A DNA stretch of 16,562 nt from an uncultured Candidatus Saccharibacteria bacterium (lineage in GTDB: Bacteria > Patescibacteriota > Saccharimonadia > Saccharimonadales > Saccharimonadaceae). This document shows, piece after piece, positions 14,923 through 16,562 of the stretch. A program made the translations under genes and the position numbers. Position 1 is the stretch's first letter. Every line of letters begins with the position of its first letter. A model generated the notes under the pieces. That model was not told the DNA's origin. It searched no databases and saw nothing but the letters and a program-made list of their open reading frames with translations. The stretch lies in contig CAMUQR010000012.1 of NCBI GenBank assembly GCA_947097085.1, positions 1 through 16,562 of the forward strand, written 5' to 3'.

Positions 14923-15918
14923 ATGAAAAAAATAATATTAAGTATCGCAATAATGTTCATGGTTATGGCAACAACTGCTATGGCTGATACTTACCTCGTA
15001 AGAGGCAGCATCATTCATGGCAGGATGTACCTGCCAGTAGCCAAGTTTAGAGACCTTGGCTTAAAAGTTACATGGGAACCTAAGGCCAAGGCGGTAGTTC
15101 TGGAAACTGAGAACGAAAAACTCAGGATCACAGAGGAGTATGGCCTGAAGCTAATTAGCGGCAAGGCTTATGCGCCGGTTAGGCACCTTAACGTTCTTAA
15201 GGACGTGAAGGCGGTGTATGACAGCTCTATGAAGGCCTGCCGAGTGACTGTTAACAGTCAAACTCAAGAGGAGTCTGTGGTCAAGATTGGCACGGATCGT
15301 CCAGTTGAGCGCGTTGTTGACAACACTCGCCACGACGATCAGGCGACGCGTCGTGATGACTACCGTGATAGTCGCTACAACAGTCGCTATGACCGTGCTA
15401 ACGACCACTTCTCAAGTCATCAAATTGAGAAGTATGGTATGGACGCCTATAGTGACGACCAGTTGGCGAAAGTTCGTATTGATGCGAAGTTTCGACCATT
15501 GGCGGGCGGAGGAAATATCCGCATAGGAGAAGTCATTGATGTGATGGCGGAATTGCTGGGAATGACTCCTGGTCAATTCGAAGCAACATCAATGACGAAG
15601 GGGTTAGTTGGCGATCAAGGTTATATCGATCGTAATCGTCCAATTACTTACAGCGAACTCAATCAGCTCGTGTGTGCTTATTTTGAGTACATGGGGGTTG
15701 ATCCGTTCGCAATGCCTGCTCATAAGAGCGCTTATCTCGAAATTCGAAATGAGCACTCTTTGAGTCAAGCTGAGATTTACTATTTCTCAGCCCTTAAGTG
15801 GGTTGGAATAGACGCCACGGGCGATATTAACTATCGTCGTGGCGAAATCACAGCTCGTCAAGGCGCGGTTGACGTAGAAGTCTTTAACGACTTAATGCGT
15901 CAACTAACTCTCGATTAA
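14923..15918 (+). CDS. Exported protein: copper-amine-oxidase-N-like domain, charged linker, SLH-like end
   Basis: 331 residues. A clear signal peptide ends in TTAMA-DTY (cleavage after A21). Residues 22-115 have the pattern of the copper amine oxidase N-terminal (stalk) domain: GRMYLPVAKFRDLGLKVTWE, AVVLETEN, GKAYAPVRHLN. These domains are common in exported Firmicutes proteins and by themselves bind no copper. Residues 126-166 are a linker rich in Asp, Arg, Tyr and His. The last 150 residues contain two segments spaced like S-layer-homology repeats (GLVGDQGYIDRNRPITYSELNQLV; then ALKWVGIDATGDINYRRGEITARQ), a tentative call. It has its own strong promoter, a structured leader and a terminator. 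Arginine codons differ sharply between the first domain (mostly AGA/AGG) and the rest (all CGN). The function is unknown; a cell-surface role is inferred. Confidence 0.75.
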   Translation: MKKIILSIAIMFMVMATTAMADTYLVRGSIIHGRMYLPVAKFRDLGLKVTWEPKAKAVVLETENEKLRITEEYGLKLISGKAYAPVRHLNVLKDVKAVYDSSMKACRVTVNSQTQEESVVKIGTDRPVERVVDNTRHDDQATRRDDYRDSRYNSRYDRANDHFSSHQIEKYGMDAYSDDQLAKVRIDAKFRPLAGGGNIRIGEVIDVMAELLGMTPGQFEATSMTKGLVGDQGYIDRNRPITYSELNQLVCAYFEYMGVDPFAMPAHKSAYLEIRNEHSLSQAEIYYFSALKWVGIDATGDINYRRGEITARQGAVDVEVFNDLMRQLTLD

Positions 15919-15923
15919 TATCC

Positions 15924-15952
15924 AATAAGCCGACTTAAGTCGGCTTATTTTT
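15924..15952 (+). terminator. Intrinsic terminator, perfect palindrome
   Basis: AATAAGCCGACTT (15924-15936) is followed by its exact reverse complement (15937-15949): an 11-bp stem with a TTAA loop, then five T (15948-15952). It ends the exported protein's transcript six bases after the stop. Confidence 0.85.
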
Positions 15953-15972
15953 ATTGGAATTATTATGAAAGT

Positions 15973-15997
15973 AAAAAACCGCCAGTGGGGGCGGTTT
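15973..15997 (-). terminator. Intrinsic terminator for the minus-strand gene
   Basis: Read on the minus strand, AAACCGCC (15997 to 15990) pairs with GGCGGTTT (15983 to 15976) around a 6-base loop, and six T follow (complement of 15973-15978). It begins in the stop codon of the minus-strand gene and lies back to back with the plus-strand terminator. Confidence 0.8.
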
Positions 15998-16493
15998 ATA
16001 AAAAATCTTTGACGAGCGGTAACAGATTATCATCATGATAACCAACAATCATCATATGTTCTTGGTCGATCAACTCAATCTCTACCAAGTGCTTGAAGAA
16101 AAAGCGATGTTGATTGAACCGATCAACACGCCCAAGCTCGGCAATGATTGGTTGTGCCAGAATAATTATCATCTGGTGCTGAATGGCAATTCGAACGGCC
16201 TCAGTAACTATCTCAGGATAGCTTGTTTCGAGCCATTTTTTCCACTCCTTATTATTTTGATATGCCAATTTTAAATCAATCAGCATGATGTCTTCTGAGC
16301 TGAGATCTTTTTTTGCGAATTCCTCAGCGTTCCAGGGCTCATGTCTGATCATCTTCAGTTTCTGTTGTTTCTGATAAGTGATCAGATCATTGTTGACCTG
16401 ATGGTTAGTTACACGAAGGCGACTGCCTGCGCATTGACGATAAAGCGCCTGCATGAAGCCCACATCAGGGCTAATTACAAATAACTTAGTCAT
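15996..16493 (-). CDS. Hypothetical protein, family not recognised
   Basis: 165 residues; I cannot assign a family. It starts MTKLFVISPDVGFMQALYRQC, a beta strand, loop and helix that could open a Rossmann-like or receiver-like fold, and a second strand is EDIMLIDLKLAY, which recalls the aspartate-ended third strand of receivers; a third is MIIILAQPII. It has no P-loop, no signal peptide and no membrane helix, so it is probably cytoplasmic. The composition is rich in Gln, His and Ile. The gene is certain to be real: a TTGCTT-17-TATAAT promoter, a GGAGG ribosome binding site (16502-16506) nine bases before the ATG (16493) and its own terminator. It faces the exported protein gene. Any fold assignment here is a guess. 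Confidence 0.8.
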   Translation of the reverse strand: MTKLFVISPDVGFMQALYRQCAGSRLRVTNHQVNNDLITYQKQQKLKMIRHEPWNAEEFAKKDLSSEDIMLIDLKLAYQNNKEWKKWLETSYPEIVTEAVRIAIQHQMIIILAQPIIAELGRVDRFNQHRFFFKHLVEIELIDQEHMMIVGYHDDNLLPLVKDFL

Positions 16494-16532
16494 GTTGGTT
16501 CCCTCCTTTTTTAGTAATCATGACATCTTTTT

Positions 16533-16561
16533 ATTATAACATATTTTATATAATAAAGCAA
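16533..16561 (-). promoter_or_regulatory. Promoter for the minus-strand gene
   Basis: On the minus strand, TTGCTT (16561 to 16556), a 17-base spacer and TATAAT (16538 to 16533) preceded by TGT, an extended -10. The transcript should start near 16526 and carry a leader of about 33 bases with the GGAGG ribosome binding site. Confidence 0.75.
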
Positions 16562-16562
16562 G

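Noticed and set aside
15287..15526. Overlapping frame inside the exported protein gene
   Set aside because: It is an out-of-frame shadow over the Asp/Arg-rich linker, with no start signals.
1..16562. TGA reassigned to glycine or tryptophan
   Set aside because: All conserved proteins are full length under the standard code with no in-frame TGA.
1..16562. CRISPR arrays, tRNA or rRNA genes, transposons, phage genes
   Set aside because: I looked for direct repeats, cloverleaf-like stems, conserved rRNA stretches and transposase or integrase motifs and saw none.

Overview
The window looks like ordinary chromosome from a Patescibacteria (CPR) bacterium, most likely a Saccharibacteria (TM7) relative. 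This is inferred from the style of the proteins (a GalU with a GPYGNATP motif, YtxH and DUF5665 small membrane proteins, a YabE/Rpf-like protein with a divergent 3D domain), short intergenic gaps, and promoters lying almost on top of start codons. The standard bacterial code fits: no reading frame needs TGA as a sense codon, so a Gracilibacteria/Absconditabacteria code is not indicated. I had no database, so the taxonomy is tentative.

Layout. 1-3068: the 3' part of pheS and complete pheT, the two subunits of phenylalanyl-tRNA synthetase. 3073-7623: an apparent operon gatC-gatA-(broken membrane/HEPN-like gene)-gatB-galU, with its own extended -10 promoter and an intrinsic terminator. It encodes the GatCAB amidotransferase that completes Gln-tRNA and/or Asn-tRNA, plus UDP-glucose synthesis. 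7631-8292: a promoter, two small membrane proteins (the second YtxH-like) and a terminator. 8340-12662: a DUF5665 membrane protein followed by dnaE, the replicative polymerase, which keeps an apparently intact PHP exonuclease site. 12708-14775: a promoter, a secreted or anchored YabE/Rpf-like protein (three DUF348-like repeats, G5, 3D-like end), rsmA and a terminator. The yabE/rpfB-next-to-rsmA order is also known in Firmicutes and Actinobacteria. 14801-15952: an independently transcribed exported protein with a copper-amine-oxidase-N-like domain, a charged linker and an SLH-like C-terminus, preceded by a leader with an attenuator-like hairpin. 15973-16562: a convergent minus-strand gene of unknown function with its own promoter and terminator.

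Most of the window is housekeeping: two aminoacylation systems, replication, rRNA methylation and UDP-sugar supply. The unusual parts are the gene between gatA and gatB split by a single in-frame TAA, the exported mosaic protein with sharply different arginine codons in its two halves, its structured leader, and the unidentified minus-strand gene. I saw no mobile element, CRISPR array, tRNA or rRNA, and nothing that amounts to a clearly new defence or biosynthetic system.
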